In this document: positions 1-8,020 of the stretch, one piece after another
Numbering within the stretch: position 1 is the first letter of the stretch
Layout of the letters: every line of letters starts with the position of its first letter
From: Hyphomicrobiales bacterium
Lineage (GTDB): Bacteria > Pseudomonadota > Alphaproteobacteria > Rhizobiales > Beijerinckiaceae
Assembly: GCA_019247605.1 (NCBI GenBank)
Contig: JAFBAS010000042.1
Location: 1-41,137, forward strand
Reading direction: 5' to 3'
Length of the DNA stretch: 41,137 nucleotides
Notes under the pieces: model-generated
What the model was told of the DNA's origin: nothing
Seen by the model: only the letters and a program-made list of their open reading frames with translations
Database searches by the model: none
Position numbers and translations under genes: made by a program

Positions 1-118
1 CGAACGCTGCTTCAATAAGCTCAAGCATTTTCGGCGGGTCGCAACCCGCTTCGACCGGCGCGTCATCTATTTTCTGGCATTCATCCATTTCGCCAGCGCT
101 ATGATCTGGTCACGATGA
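1..118 (+). pseudogene. C-terminal fragment of an IS5-family-like transposase (cut by window edge)
   Basis: Reading from base 2 gives about 38 residues ending in a TGA at 116-118, with the wording RCFNKLKHFRRVATRFD and FLAFIHFASAMIWSR. This is the familiar end of IS5/IS1182-like DDE transposases (the R-F-D-R region and closing hydrophobic helix). Only the tail is inside the window, so I cannot say whether the element is intact to the left. It lies about 80 bases from the stop of a glycosyltransferase and marks a possible rearrangement edge of the glycosyltransferase/ABC block. Confidence 0.6.
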
Positions 119-199
119 ATGTCGATTCAGCCTAGGACAAGAGAGAGAGCGCAATCGCCCAGGACGAGCTCAAACCCACCCAGCGAGCGAGCCCGTTCG

Positions 200-1504
200 T
201 TACCCCTCCCTTTCGAGGCTCGCCGGAGCGAGTGACGAGAGGCTTTGATTTTCGGCCTGCGAGCCCTCGATCGAAGCTTCGAGGCGCGTCGCGATCGCTG
301 CGAGGCCGGCCTCGAACGAGAAGGCGCTCGCAAATTTCTCACAGGCCGCCTTGCCGAGCTCGGCACGCCGAGCGGGCGAGCCGATGAGCGCCGCTAGCGC
401 GGTCGACAGCACGGAAGGATCGCCCGGGTCGACCAGGACGCCTTGGCGCCCATTCTCGACGAATTCCGGAACGGCCGCGTAATCGGTCGAGAGGATTGCG
501 AGGCCCTGGGAGGCCGCCTCGAGGATCACGTTCGGCAACCCGTCGCGATCTCCTTTCTCGCCTTCACGGCAAGCGAGGACGAAGAGATCTGCGGCCCTGA
601 GCGCCGCAACGACTTCGTCCTGGGCGAGCGCCCCGACGAAGGTGACGCGATCGGCGAGCCCGAGTGTCGTGGCCTTGCGGGAGAGCTTCTCGCGCAAGGC
701 CCCCGTGCCGATGATTGTGGCGCGCCAATTCAGCGCGCTGGGCAAATTCGCGGCGGCCTCGAGCAGCGTGTCAAAGCCTTTCTTGGCCACGAGGCGCCCG
801 ACCGAAACGAGCCTCACCGGATCATCGGGATCGGAACCGTCGCGCGCGGCACGTGACGCGGGCGCTTGCGGCATCCGCTCCACCGCGATCCCGTGATAGA
901 CGAGAGAAAGGCGCGCGCGATCCGCGGAATTTGCGACGCGAGTGAGCTCGTCGAGCCCTTGCCTTGTGCAGGTTACACCCCATTGCGCGTCGGCGATCTT
1001 CTCTCGCTTTTCCCAATCCGGCGTCGTCCAGATGTCCTTCGCGTGCGCCGAGAACGAGAAGCCGCGCCCCGTCAAGATCGACGCGTAGCGTGCAACAGAG
1101 CCTGGCGTGTGCAAATAATGGACATGCAGATGCGCGACGTCCGCGGCCAGCTCGCGCGCAAGGACGCAAGCCTGGCCAAGCCGGCGCCCACGATTGGCGG
1201 TGAAATCGCGCAGAAGGTCGCGAAGAAAGACACCGATCAATTTCGAAAACCCCGGTGATCGAAACGCGTGCAGCATTCCACGCAAGACGCGCAGGGGCTC
1301 CTGATAAAGGTATTCCGGCAGGTACCGGGGCTGTGCCCGCACCGCTCGATTGAGCGCATGCACGGCCCCGTCCGTGGGCTGGCGCAGTGACCAGATGTCG
1401 ATCGAGAAGCCGCGGCGCTCGAGCCCCAGAATCTCTTGCGCGATGAAGGTTTCCGAGAGCCGCGGATAGCCCTTCACGATCACGGCAAGACGCGATGGGC
1501 GCAT
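200..1504 (-). CDS. Glycosyltransferase family 4 (GT-B fold)
   Basis: A 434-residue GT4-type enzyme, expected to move a sugar from an activated donor onto a cell-surface glycan or lipid. The start is put at the ATG whose complement is 1502-1504, because family-like sequence begins there (MRPSRLAVIVKGYPRLSETF). The open frame runs about 74 codons further upstream, but that part overlaps the preceding gene and looks like noise. The C-terminal Rossmann half shows VGRLVAKKGFDTLLEA (about 235-250) and the donor-site DGLPNVILEA motif (about 321-330), followed by VPEFVENGRQGVLVDP. It is second in a leftward pair, 47 bases after the stop of the other glycosyltransferase, and is probably co-transcribed with it. 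Donor and acceptor cannot be read from sequence. No good Shine-Dalgarno is visible. Confidence 0.88.
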   Translation of the reverse strand: MRPSRLAVIVKGYPRLSETFIAQEILGLERRGFSIDIWSLRQPTDGAVHALNRAVRAQPRYLPEYLYQEPLRVLRGMLHAFRSPGFSKLIGVFLRDLLRDFTANRGRRLGQACVLARELAADVAHLHVHYLHTPGSVARYASILTGRGFSFSAHAKDIWTTPDWEKREKIADAQWGVTCTRQGLDELTRVANSADRARLSLVYHGIAVERMPQAPASRAARDGSDPDDPVRLVSVGRLVAKKGFDTLLEAAANLPSALNWRATIIGTGALREKLSRKATTLGLADRVTFVGALAQDEVVAALRAADLFVLACREGEKGDRDGLPNVILEAASQGLAILSTDYAAVPEFVENGRQGVLVDPGDPSVLSTALAALIGSPARRAELGKAACEKFASAFSFEAGLAAIATRLEASIEGSQAENQSLSSLAPASLEREG

Positions 1505-1551
1505 GCGTTCGTCTGCTTGCGGTGTATCGGACGGGGGAAGGGCGAAGCGTT

Positions 1552-2838
1552 TCAGGCGACCGCTTCCCCGAAAAGCGTCAGTGGCCGATCGGATGCGGCA
1601 CGGCGCGCAAGCCAGCCGCCGCTTGCTTCCACGATCGTGTCGAGTCCATCGAGGAGCCCCGCCACATAAGCTTGGGAGGGGCGCGGACTGCGGAGGAGAT
1701 CGTCGATGGCTCGCGTCATGGCGCAAGGCTCCCGTCGTCCTCGTCCCGTCTCCTCTGGATCCTCGAGAACCTTGGCGAGACCGAGCTCGGCCGCGCGGCG
1801 CGCCCTGATGGTCTGCTCGAGACGCGGCCGCGCGCGAGGTACGATCAAGGCCGGTTTGTCGAGCGACAGAATTTCGCAGAACGTGTTGTAGCCGCCCATC
1901 GCAACGATTGCGGTTGCACGATTCATGAGATTCTCGAGCTTGGCGTCGAAGGCGATCGCATCCACGCGCGAAAGTCGCGCTATCCGGGCAAGGAAGCTGC
2001 GGCGCTGCTCGCGCGAGATGAAGGGCCCGAAACAGATGAGGGCCGGCACGGAGGGGGGCACCTCGCTTTCATAAGCCGAGATCACCCAATCAATGAGATG
2101 GTCTCCATCTCCGCCCCCTCCGGTCGTCACCAGCACGAAATGTCCATGGGCGACCGGCGGGTATTCGACGAAATGGGGTTCGAGCGGCAACTCTCGCCGA
2201 AGATAGCCTGTGTAGCGGATGCGCTTCTCCACACATTCAGGCAAACCGAGGCTCGCGAGCGGCTCGTGAAAGCTTCTCAGCCCATAAACGACGATGTCGT
2301 CATAATGACGCAAAAGCGCGTCAGCCGCCCCCTTGCGCTCCCATTCGCGGCGCAAAAGAGCCGGATCGTCCATCACGTCACGGACACCGAGGACGATCCG
2401 CGCTCCGCGCCTCCTCAGCATCCCGAGAGTGGGCAAGAGCTCACCGCGGAAACCGGCAGGCTCCTTGTCGACGACCAAAAGATCGGGCGCGAATTTTTCG
2501 GCCGTCTCCTGAATGATGGCTTCGCGCAGGCGCACCGCCTCGTCGAGGTCGACCTTGAGGTTCATACTCGTGTAATCGCCGTTCGGCTGTTTCACCACAC
2601 CCGGCACGCGCACATAATCGACGCCATTGCCGTATTCGAAGCTGCCGACCACCGGCGAACCTGAGATGATGAGGATCGAAAGGCCGGGATGAGCCTCGAC
2701 GAGCGCGTTGGCGATGGCGCGAGTGCGCCGCAAATGGCCGAGCCCAAAGGTGTCATGGCTGTAAAAGAGCGCACGACGGCCCGATCGCGAGCCGTCGCCA
2801 TGATCGTCAAACGACGCAGCGCCGTTCGCCAAACCCAT
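1552..2838 (-). CDS. MurG-like / family 28-type glycosyltransferase
   Basis: A 428-residue GT-B protein. Its N-terminus, after about 20 residues, reads LFYSHDTFGLGHLRRTRAIA, the acceptor-side glycine loop seen in MurG/MGDG-synthase-type and UDP-glucosyltransferase-like enzymes. The C-terminal half has AMGGYNTFCEILSLDKPALIVPR, the donor-binding pattern of the same superfamily. The start at 2838 is preferred because GGGAAG lies a few bases upstream. An in-frame ATG at 2895 is possible but has no ribosome site. It is first of a two-gene leftward unit with the GT4 enzyme and is transcribed away from the ABC-like gene. A perfect TATAAT on this strand lies upstream. The sugar and acceptor are unknown, and surface polysaccharide or glycolipid assembly is an inference. 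Confidence 0.82.
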   Translation of the reverse strand: MGLANGAASFDDHGDGSRSGRRALFYSHDTFGLGHLRRTRAIANALVEAHPGLSILIISGSPVVGSFEYGNGVDYVRVPGVVKQPNGDYTSMNLKVDLDEAVRLREAIIQETAEKFAPDLLVVDKEPAGFRGELLPTLGMLRRRGARIVLGVRDVMDDPALLRREWERKGAADALLRHYDDIVVYGLRSFHEPLASLGLPECVEKRIRYTGYLRRELPLEPHFVEYPPVAHGHFVLVTTGGGGDGDHLIDWVISAYESEVPPSVPALICFGPFISREQRRSFLARIARLSRVDAIAFDAKLENLMNRATAIVAMGGYNTFCEILSLDKPALIVPRARPRLEQTIRARRAAELGLAKVLEDPEETGRGRREPCAMTRAIDDLLRSPRPSQAYVAGLLDGLDTIVEASGGWLARRAASDRPLTLFGEAVA

Positions 2839-3057
2839 CTCGACTTCCCAGCTAGGCCAACCCGAGCGCCCCACGCGGCTCAGTCGGACACCCATCGCTT
2901 GGCAGTCATGCCCAACTGACGCATTATATAGCACATTCGGGCGCGGCCGGAAGGGCGCGACCGAACTTGCCGCGATCCCGTCGCGGCCCGCGCATGGGAA
3001 GGCCAGCCTCTGGATCGGCGGCTTCGCCGAGCGGTGAGGAGGAAAAGGCGGCAATCG
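2839..3057. promoter_or_regulatory. Divergent promoter region between glycosyltransferases and ABC-like gene
   Basis: This 219-base gap separates two units reading apart. On the minus strand a perfect TATAAT occurs (plus-strand attata at 2923-2928), placed to give a leader of about 80 bases for the glycosyltransferase start at 2838. Its -35 region is not a good match. On the plus strand TTGGCA (about 2899-2904), 17 bases and CATTAT form a weak candidate promoter for the ABC-like gene. An AGGAGG at 3037-3042 lies 15 bases before the chosen GTG. Confidence 0.4.
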
Positions 3058-5910
3058 GTGGCCAAGATCGATAAGAGCTTCTTTCGCTACGTCTGGCGAA
3101 ATAGTCGACGCGAGCAGATCACCATTTTGGCGGTCGTGCTGGCATCGCTGCCGCTGTATTTCTGGTCGCTCGATTTGCCGAAATCCATCGTCAACGACGC
3201 GATCCAGGGCCGTGCCTTCAAGAACGGCACCGCCACGATCAAGGCTTTCAAGGTCGTCCTCAATCTTCCCGACTTTCTCGGCGGGAAATCCTACGAGCTG
3301 TTCGGCGGTCTCGACATGGAGCGCGCCACTTACCTTTTCGCGCTGAGCATGGTTTTTTTCGTGCTCGTTCTGATCAATGGCGGCTTCAAATGGCTCATCA
3401 ACCTGCAGAAGGGCGTGATGGGGGAACGCATGCTCCGGCGGCTGCGCTTCGATCTCGTGCGTCAGCTCACCTGGTTCGCGCCCGAGGAAATCCGCGGCAT
3501 GAAGCCCGCCGAAGCGGCGAGCATGATCAACAACGAAGTCGAGCCGATCGGCGTTTTCATCGGCGACGCCTTCGTGCAACCCGCGTTTCTCGGCACGCAG
3601 GCGCTCACCGCGCTCGTCTACATCCTGGTGCAAAGCGTCTGGCTCGGCATCGCGGCAGGCGGCATCGTGGCCATCCAGGGCGTCATCATCCCGATCCTGC
3701 GACGCGAACAGATCCGGCTCGGCAAGCGACGACAGATCGCTTCGCGCCAGCTCGCCGGACGCATCGGCGAGATCGTCGAGAGCTCGCCCGCGATCCGCGC
3801 GCACGCCACGGACCCTTACGAACGCTCCGAGATCGGGTCGCGGCTCGCCAGCCTCTTCTTCATCAGGCTCGACCTCTACAACCGCAAGTTCGCGGTGAAA
3901 TTCCTCAACAATCTCCTGGCCCAGCTCACCCCGTTCTTCTTCTACACGGTCGGAGGCTATCTGGCGCTCAAGGGACAACTCGATGTCGGCCAGCTCGTCG
4001 CCGTCATCGCGGCCTATCGCGACCTGCCGCCGCCGGTGAAAGAGTTGATCGATTGGGATCAGCAGCGCAACGACGTCACCGTGAAATACGAGCAGATCAT
4101 CGAGCAATTCGACGTCGACGAGCCCCATGAAGGCGAGGAACTCGCGGCGGCCGAAGAGGTTCAACGCTCGCCGAAAATCTCGGTCGACGGCTTGTCGGTC
4201 AACGATCTGCACGGCACCCCGCTCGTCGAGAACGTCTCCTTCTCGATCGATCAGCCGGGCCACATCACGCTCGCCGGCCCGCCGGGAAGCGGCGGCGAGG
4301 TCGTGGCCCGCGCGATCGCGCATCAGATCACGCGCTGGAAGGGAACCATTTGCCTGAACGGCCAGAATATTTCGCGCCTGCGCTCGGGCTCCCTGGCGCG
4401 GGTCTTGGCTTATGCGGGACCTGAGCCGGTGCTGTTTCCGAGCACCATCCGCGACAATGTCGTCTATTCGCTGCGACGCAAGCCCCCCGAGCTGCCCGGC
4501 CCACCGCTACCGAAGGAGGAAGTGAAGCGCCGCCATGAGGCCGAGCGCAGCGGCAATCCCCTCGAGGCACCTGGCGATGACTGGCTCGACTTTGCGGCGG
4601 CCGGCGTGAAAAACGGGGTCGAGCTCGACCACCTGATCTTGCATTTCTTCGCCCTCCTTGGTTTCGAGGAAGATATTTATCGGCTTGGACTTCTCGGCAG
4701 GATCAGGGCCGCGGACGACGAAAAGCTCGGCCACCAATTCGTCGCCATGCGCGAGGCGATCCGCAAGAGACTCGCTGAAGAGGGCAAGTCGCGTCTTGTC
4801 GAGCCCTTCGATCCTAAGCGCTTCAACTCGAACGCGACGATCGGCGAGAACCTCCTGTTCGGCGAGCCGGTGGGCGAGGTCTTTGCCGAGGATAACCTTC
4901 CGTCAAACCCTTATGTGAGCAAGGTCATCGAAGCTGATGGCCTTGCAACGCGGCTTGCCGAGATCGGGCTGAGGCTTGCCGAGATGATGCTCGAAATGTT
5001 CGCGGGCGTTCAGGCCGGAAATGCGCTCTATGAGCGCTTCTCCTTCCTGGCTTCGAGCGATCTTCCAGGGTTTCAGGAGATCGTGAATCGTTCGAGGTCG
5101 CGTCGGCGCAGCGAGACGACTGCAGATCGCGACAAGCTGATCTCGCTCGCGCTCGCTTATGTCGAGCCTCGTCACCGCCTCGGCCTTCTCGACGAGCCGA
5201 CACGAGAAGCGATCGTGCGGGCTCGCTCGAGATTGCGCGAGATGATTCCCAAATCGCTGGCGAGCTCGGTCGAGTTCTACGATCCTGAGCTTTATTGCAA
5301 CGCCGCCCCCGTGCGCGACAACCTCCTTTTCGGGCGCGTCGCATATGGCATCGCGAACGCACAGGAGCAGGTATCAGCGGTGATGAAATCGGCGCTGGCC
5401 GACGGCGGCTTTCTCAACGCGGTTTATCGCATCGGTCTCGACTATCAGATCGGCGCGCATGGGCGGTTGCTTTTTCCGCGCCAACGCGCGGCAGTCGATC
5501 TTGCGCGCTGCCTCGTGAAGCATCCCGCGATTCTCGTTCTCGACGATGCGTTGCGCGCTTTTCCGGGGATGGAAGCCAAAGCCATGCTGGGTCGCTTGGC
5601 CGAAGAGTTCAAAGGGCGCCTCTTGATCACGGCGCTTCCGGGGCTCGACGATGCCGTGCCTTCCGATCTCAAGATCAGGTTCGACAAGGGACGCCTCGTC
5701 GGCATCGACCGGGGCGAGGAGGCACTCGCGCCGAGCGGCGAGGTCAACCTCTCTGCTCGCGATGCCGCCGAGGAGCAGCGCGCGAGAGAGCCGGCGCGCG
5801 ACGAGGCGACGAGGGAAACGCCGCAAGACTCGCTCCCGACGACGCAACAAGACTCGCCCGCGTCGGCGCAAGAGGATGAAGGCGCGGTTCAGACGCAGGT
5901 GGCCGAATGA
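3058..5910 (+). CDS. Degenerate ABC-exporter-like protein (membrane domain plus non-canonical, expanded nucleotide-binding domain)
   Basis: A 950-residue protein. Residues 1-350 form a type I exporter membrane domain with several hydrophobic helices and the cytoplasmic loop wording RLRFDLVRQLTWF and EIVESSPAIRAHATD. From about residue 380 an NBD-like region follows, but the signature elements have changed. Walker A reads GPPGSGGE (407-414) with Gly at the lysine position 413. The Q-loop reads AGPEPVLFP without Gln. LSGGQ is replaced by LLFPRQ (804-809). Walker B is ILVLDD (825-830), with Asp in place of the catalytic Glu. The H-loop reads LLITALPG without His. Between Q-loop and signature there are about 340 residues instead of about 50, with two more copies of the [VI]RDNLLFG-type segment (595-602 and 752-759). 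The tail is acidic and Gln/Ser-rich, probably disordered. The GTG at 3058 is chosen because MAKIDKSFF fits the family. A GTG at 3034 is also in frame. The stop overlaps the next start (ATGA). ATP hydrolysis is doubtful, and any transport or sensing role is inferred. Confidence 0.8.
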   Translation: MAKIDKSFFRYVWRNSRREQITILAVVLASLPLYFWSLDLPKSIVNDAIQGRAFKNGTATIKAFKVVLNLPDFLGGKSYELFGGLDMERATYLFALSMVFFVLVLINGGFKWLINLQKGVMGERMLRRLRFDLVRQLTWFAPEEIRGMKPAEAASMINNEVEPIGVFIGDAFVQPAFLGTQALTALVYILVQSVWLGIAAGGIVAIQGVIIPILRREQIRLGKRRQIASRQLAGRIGEIVESSPAIRAHATDPYERSEIGSRLASLFFIRLDLYNRKFAVKFLNNLLAQLTPFFFYTVGGYLALKGQLDVGQLVAVIAAYRDLPPPVKELIDWDQQRNDVTVKYEQIIEQFDVDEPHEGEELAAAEEVQRSPKISVDGLSVNDLHGTPLVENVSFSIDQPGHITLAGPPGSGGEVVARAIAHQITRWKGTICLNGQNISRLRSGSLARVLAYAGPEPVLFPSTIRDNVVYSLRRKPPELPGPPLPKEEVKRRHEAERSGNPLEAPGDDWLDFAAAGVKNGVELDHLILHFFALLGFEEDIYRLGLLGRIRAADDEKLGHQFVAMREAIRKRLAEEGKSRLVEPFDPKRFNSNATIGENLLFGEPVGEVFAEDNLPSNPYVSKVIEADGLATRLAEIGLRLAEMMLEMFAGVQAGNALYERFSFLASSDLPGFQEIVNRSRSRRRSETTADRDKLISLALAYVEPRHRLGLLDEPTREAIVRARSRLREMIPKSLASSVEFYDPELYCNAAPVRDNLLFGRVAYGIANAQEQVSAVMKSALADGGFLNAVYRIGLDYQIGAHGRLLFPRQRAAVDLARCLVKHPAILVLDDALRAFPGMEAKAMLGRLAEEFKGRLLITALPGLDDAVPSDLKIRFDKGRLVGIDRGEEALAPSGEVNLSARDAAEEQRAREPARDEATRETPQDSLPTTQQDSPASAQEDEGAVQTQVAE

Positions 5911-6350
5911 CTATCGAATCGGAAGTGCAGTCGTTGCGACAGGTCTCGATGTTCCGCGACATCGATCCTGCGAAGCTGAAACTTCTCGCCTTCACCAGCG
6001 AGCGGCTGTCGTACGAGAAGGGCGATGTCTTGTTCCATCAGCATGAAATCTCCGACTCGACTTACGTGATCGTCGCAGGAAATGTCGAGGTTTGGCTCAG
6101 CGCGGGAAACGAGCGCATCAAGGTCACCGAACTTGGCGAGGGGGCCATGGTGGGCGAGATGGGCGTGCTCATCGATCAGCCGCGCTCGGCGACCATCGTG
6201 GCCGGCTCGCATGTCGTTGCGCTCAAGATCGGGCGGGAGGTTTTTTTCGATCTCTTGCGTCAATTTCCGCAAATGTCTCTCGCGGTGATGCGCGATCTCG
6301 CCCGACGCCTGGACGCCACGAACGCAAAGCTCTTGGCGGTCACGAGGTAA
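5907..6350 (+). CDS. Cyclic nucleotide-binding domain protein (Crp/Fnr-type sensor without DNA-binding domain)
   Basis: A 147-residue protein made of a single cNMP-binding beta-barrel and no helix-turn-helix, so it is not a CRP-type transcription factor. The phosphate-binding cassette reads GEMGVLIDQPRSATIVA (83-99). It keeps the Glu (84) and the Arg (93) that contact the ribose and cyclic phosphate in known members, so real cyclic-nucleotide binding is plausible. The start ATG overlaps the ABC-like gene's TGA, which implies translational coupling and probably a physical or regulatory partnership with it. An MBL-fold hydrolase follows after 18 bases. It could act as a regulatory subunit of the ABC-like protein (inference). 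Confidence 0.88.
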   Translation: MTIESEVQSLRQVSMFRDIDPAKLKLLAFTSERLSYEKGDVLFHQHEISDSTYVIVAGNVEVWLSAGNERIKVTELGEGAMVGEMGVLIDQPRSATIVAGSHVVALKIGREVFFDLLRQFPQMSLAVMRDLARRLDATNAKLLAVTR

Positions 6351-6368
6351 CAAGCGATCATAGGGAAT

Positions 6369-7271
6369 ATGGATACGCGTACACCCACGGGCTTCGATCT
6401 GCCGCCTCTCGCGAGCCGAGGTCTCGGTGTGCGCTTTTTCGGAGTCAGAGGCTCGATCCCGGTTCCCGGCGCGGGCACGCTCGTCTACGGCGGCAACACC
6501 GCTTGCGTTGAAATTCGCGTGAACGGAAGGCTCTTCATCGTCGATGCCGGAAGCGGACTCGCGGCACTCGGCAATGCGCTCATCGACGGACCTGAACGCT
6601 CCATCGACATCCTGCTCAGTCATCTGCATCAGGACCATATCGTCGGCCTTCCGTTTTTCGGGCCGCTCTACGATCCCGACCGGAACATCAAGATCTACGC
6701 AGGCAATCTCGGGGGCAGGACACCCGAAACGGCGTTGCGCACCATGTTCTCCCCCCCGCTCTTTCCGATCGAGCTCGACCACAAGGCGAAGCATCTCGAA
6801 TTCATCGGCTTTCGGGCCGGCGAGACCTTGCGCTTCGACGATGGAGCGAGCGTGCGCACCGTTCCCTTGCGTCATCCGGGAGGCGCGACCGGGTATCGGT
6901 TCGACTCGGGCGGGCAGGCCGTCGCCTATGTCTCTGACTTCGAGCATGCCGGACCTGCCCCCGAAAAGGAAATGATCGATTTCGTGCGCGGTTGCGAGCT
7001 TGTGATCTATGACGCGACTTTCACGGTGGAAGATTACATGGCGTGCAAGGGATGGGGTCATTCGACCGTCGAGGCTGGGTTGGCGCTTTGCGCCGCTGCC
7101 GGCGCAAAAAGGCTCGCCGCCTTTCACCACAACCCCGAATATGACGACGCCAAATTGGCCGAGGTCGACGCGATGCTCGAGAAAGCCTCTCCCGGCTCAT
7201 TTTGCGCGCGCGAAGGCCAGGTAATGCATTTTGACGAAATCGCCTTGCCGGCCTCCCAGCCGAGCGCTTGA
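6369..7271 (+). CDS. Metallo-beta-lactamase-fold hydrolase, class II cyclic-nucleotide phosphodiesterase-like
   Basis: A 300-residue MBL-fold enzyme. The metal site is complete by eye: SHLHQDH (84-90), His169 in PLRHPGG, Asp190 in YVSDFEH, and His253-254 in AFHHNPEYDD. The start (FFGVRGSIPVPG, then YGGNTACVEI) is the form found in MBL proteins often annotated as class II cAMP phosphodiesterases or ribonuclease Z-like hydrolases. It lies 18 bases behind a cyclic-nucleotide-binding gene, so hydrolysis of the bound messenger is attractive but unproven. Other phosphoesters are equally possible. It is the third gene of the ABC-like/cNMP/MBL run. The ATG has only AGGGA two bases away, so the ribosome site is poor. 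Confidence 0.85.
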   Translation: MDTRTPTGFDLPPLASRGLGVRFFGVRGSIPVPGAGTLVYGGNTACVEIRVNGRLFIVDAGSGLAALGNALIDGPERSIDILLSHLHQDHIVGLPFFGPLYDPDRNIKIYAGNLGGRTPETALRTMFSPPLFPIELDHKAKHLEFIGFRAGETLRFDDGASVRTVPLRHPGGATGYRFDSGGQAVAYVSDFEHAGPAPEKEMIDFVRGCELVIYDATFTVEDYMACKGWGHSTVEAGLALCAAAGAKRLAAFHHNPEYDDAKLAEVDAMLEKASPGSFCAREGQVMHFDEIALPASQPSA

Positions 7272-7321
7272 GGAATTCCTTCACAAGCCGATCCTCGAAG
7301 TCGTGAAAGGGAAGAGGCGAG

Positions 7322-7615
7322 ATGGCAGGCTATCTCATCGCGAATCTCACCATCCACGATCCGAAGCTGTTTGAGGAATACCGACGAGAGGTTGCCCCTC
7401 TCGTCACGCGCTTCAACGGCCGCTATCTGGTGCGCGGCGGAAAGCTTCGTACTCTCGAGGGAAGCGCCATCTTCAAGCGCCTCATCGTGCTCGAGTTTCC
7501 TTCGCTTGCCGACGCAGAGCGTTTCTACGCCAGCCCGGAATATGCGCCCATTCTGAAGCTTCGCTTGGCGAGCGCAACGGGAGATGTGGTGCTCGCGGAA
7601 GGCTATTCCGGATAG
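7322..7615 (+). CDS. DUF1330 family protein
   Basis: A 97-residue protein of the DUF1330 type (dimeric alpha+beta barrel), recognised from AGYLIANLTIHDPKLFEEYR at the start, YLVRGGKLRTLEG in the middle and FPSLADAERFYASPEY near the end. The biochemical function of the family is unknown. GAGG lies about five bases before the ATG. It is 50 bases downstream of the MBL-fold gene on the same strand and could be read through from it, but the family has no obvious link to that system. Confidence 0.88.
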   Translation: MAGYLIANLTIHDPKLFEEYRREVAPLVTRFNGRYLVRGGKLRTLEGSAIFKRLIVLEFPSLADAERFYASPEYAPILKLRLASATGDVVLAEGYSG

Positions 7616-8020
7616 AGAAACCCTCCTCGGCAAAGCTGTTGGCTCTCGTTCGGCGTTGAGATTTCCTGCAAAGGTGGCCTCGCGGCCGCCTCACCGTCAA
7701 GACGTGCATGGCTGGGCCGAGCCTGTTCAGGACGGAGAGGCGCTTTTCGAGTGGTCATGCCCGAGCTTGTTACGGGCACCCGTGCCTTCCTTCCGCATCG
7801 ATGCGTAGATGAACTTCAGAAATCAGAGTTGATGCGCCCCAGGTGCGTCGCGCCCACGCCATGCCGGAGGAGAGACGCCGAAACTTGATCGAGAATAAGA
7901 ATCGAAGCCCGTGTCACCTCGAGGTCGAATACATCCAGTTTGCTTTCTTTACTCATTGATTTTGAAAACGGAACCTGCGTGAATAGGGACGCGGCGTAGC
8001 CACAGGTGAGGTTTCGCGAC
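7616..8020. other. Intergenic region without a clear gene
   Basis: This is about 400 bases between the DUF1330 gene and the L,D-transpeptidase. The right half (roughly 7860-7985) is visibly more AT-rich than its surroundings and probably holds the transpeptidase promoter, though I cannot pick boxes confidently. A minus-strand frame (7816-7956, 46 codons from ATG, starting MSKESKLDVFD) has protein-like composition but no ribosome-binding site. It is not called as a gene. Confidence 0.4.

Noticed and set aside
2896-4323. Minus-strand open frame upstream of the MurG-like start, opposite the ABC-like gene
   Set aside because: Its Asp/Glu/Arg/Leu-rich content is a mirror of the plus-strand gene in high-GC DNA. 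Family-like sequence starts only at about 2838.
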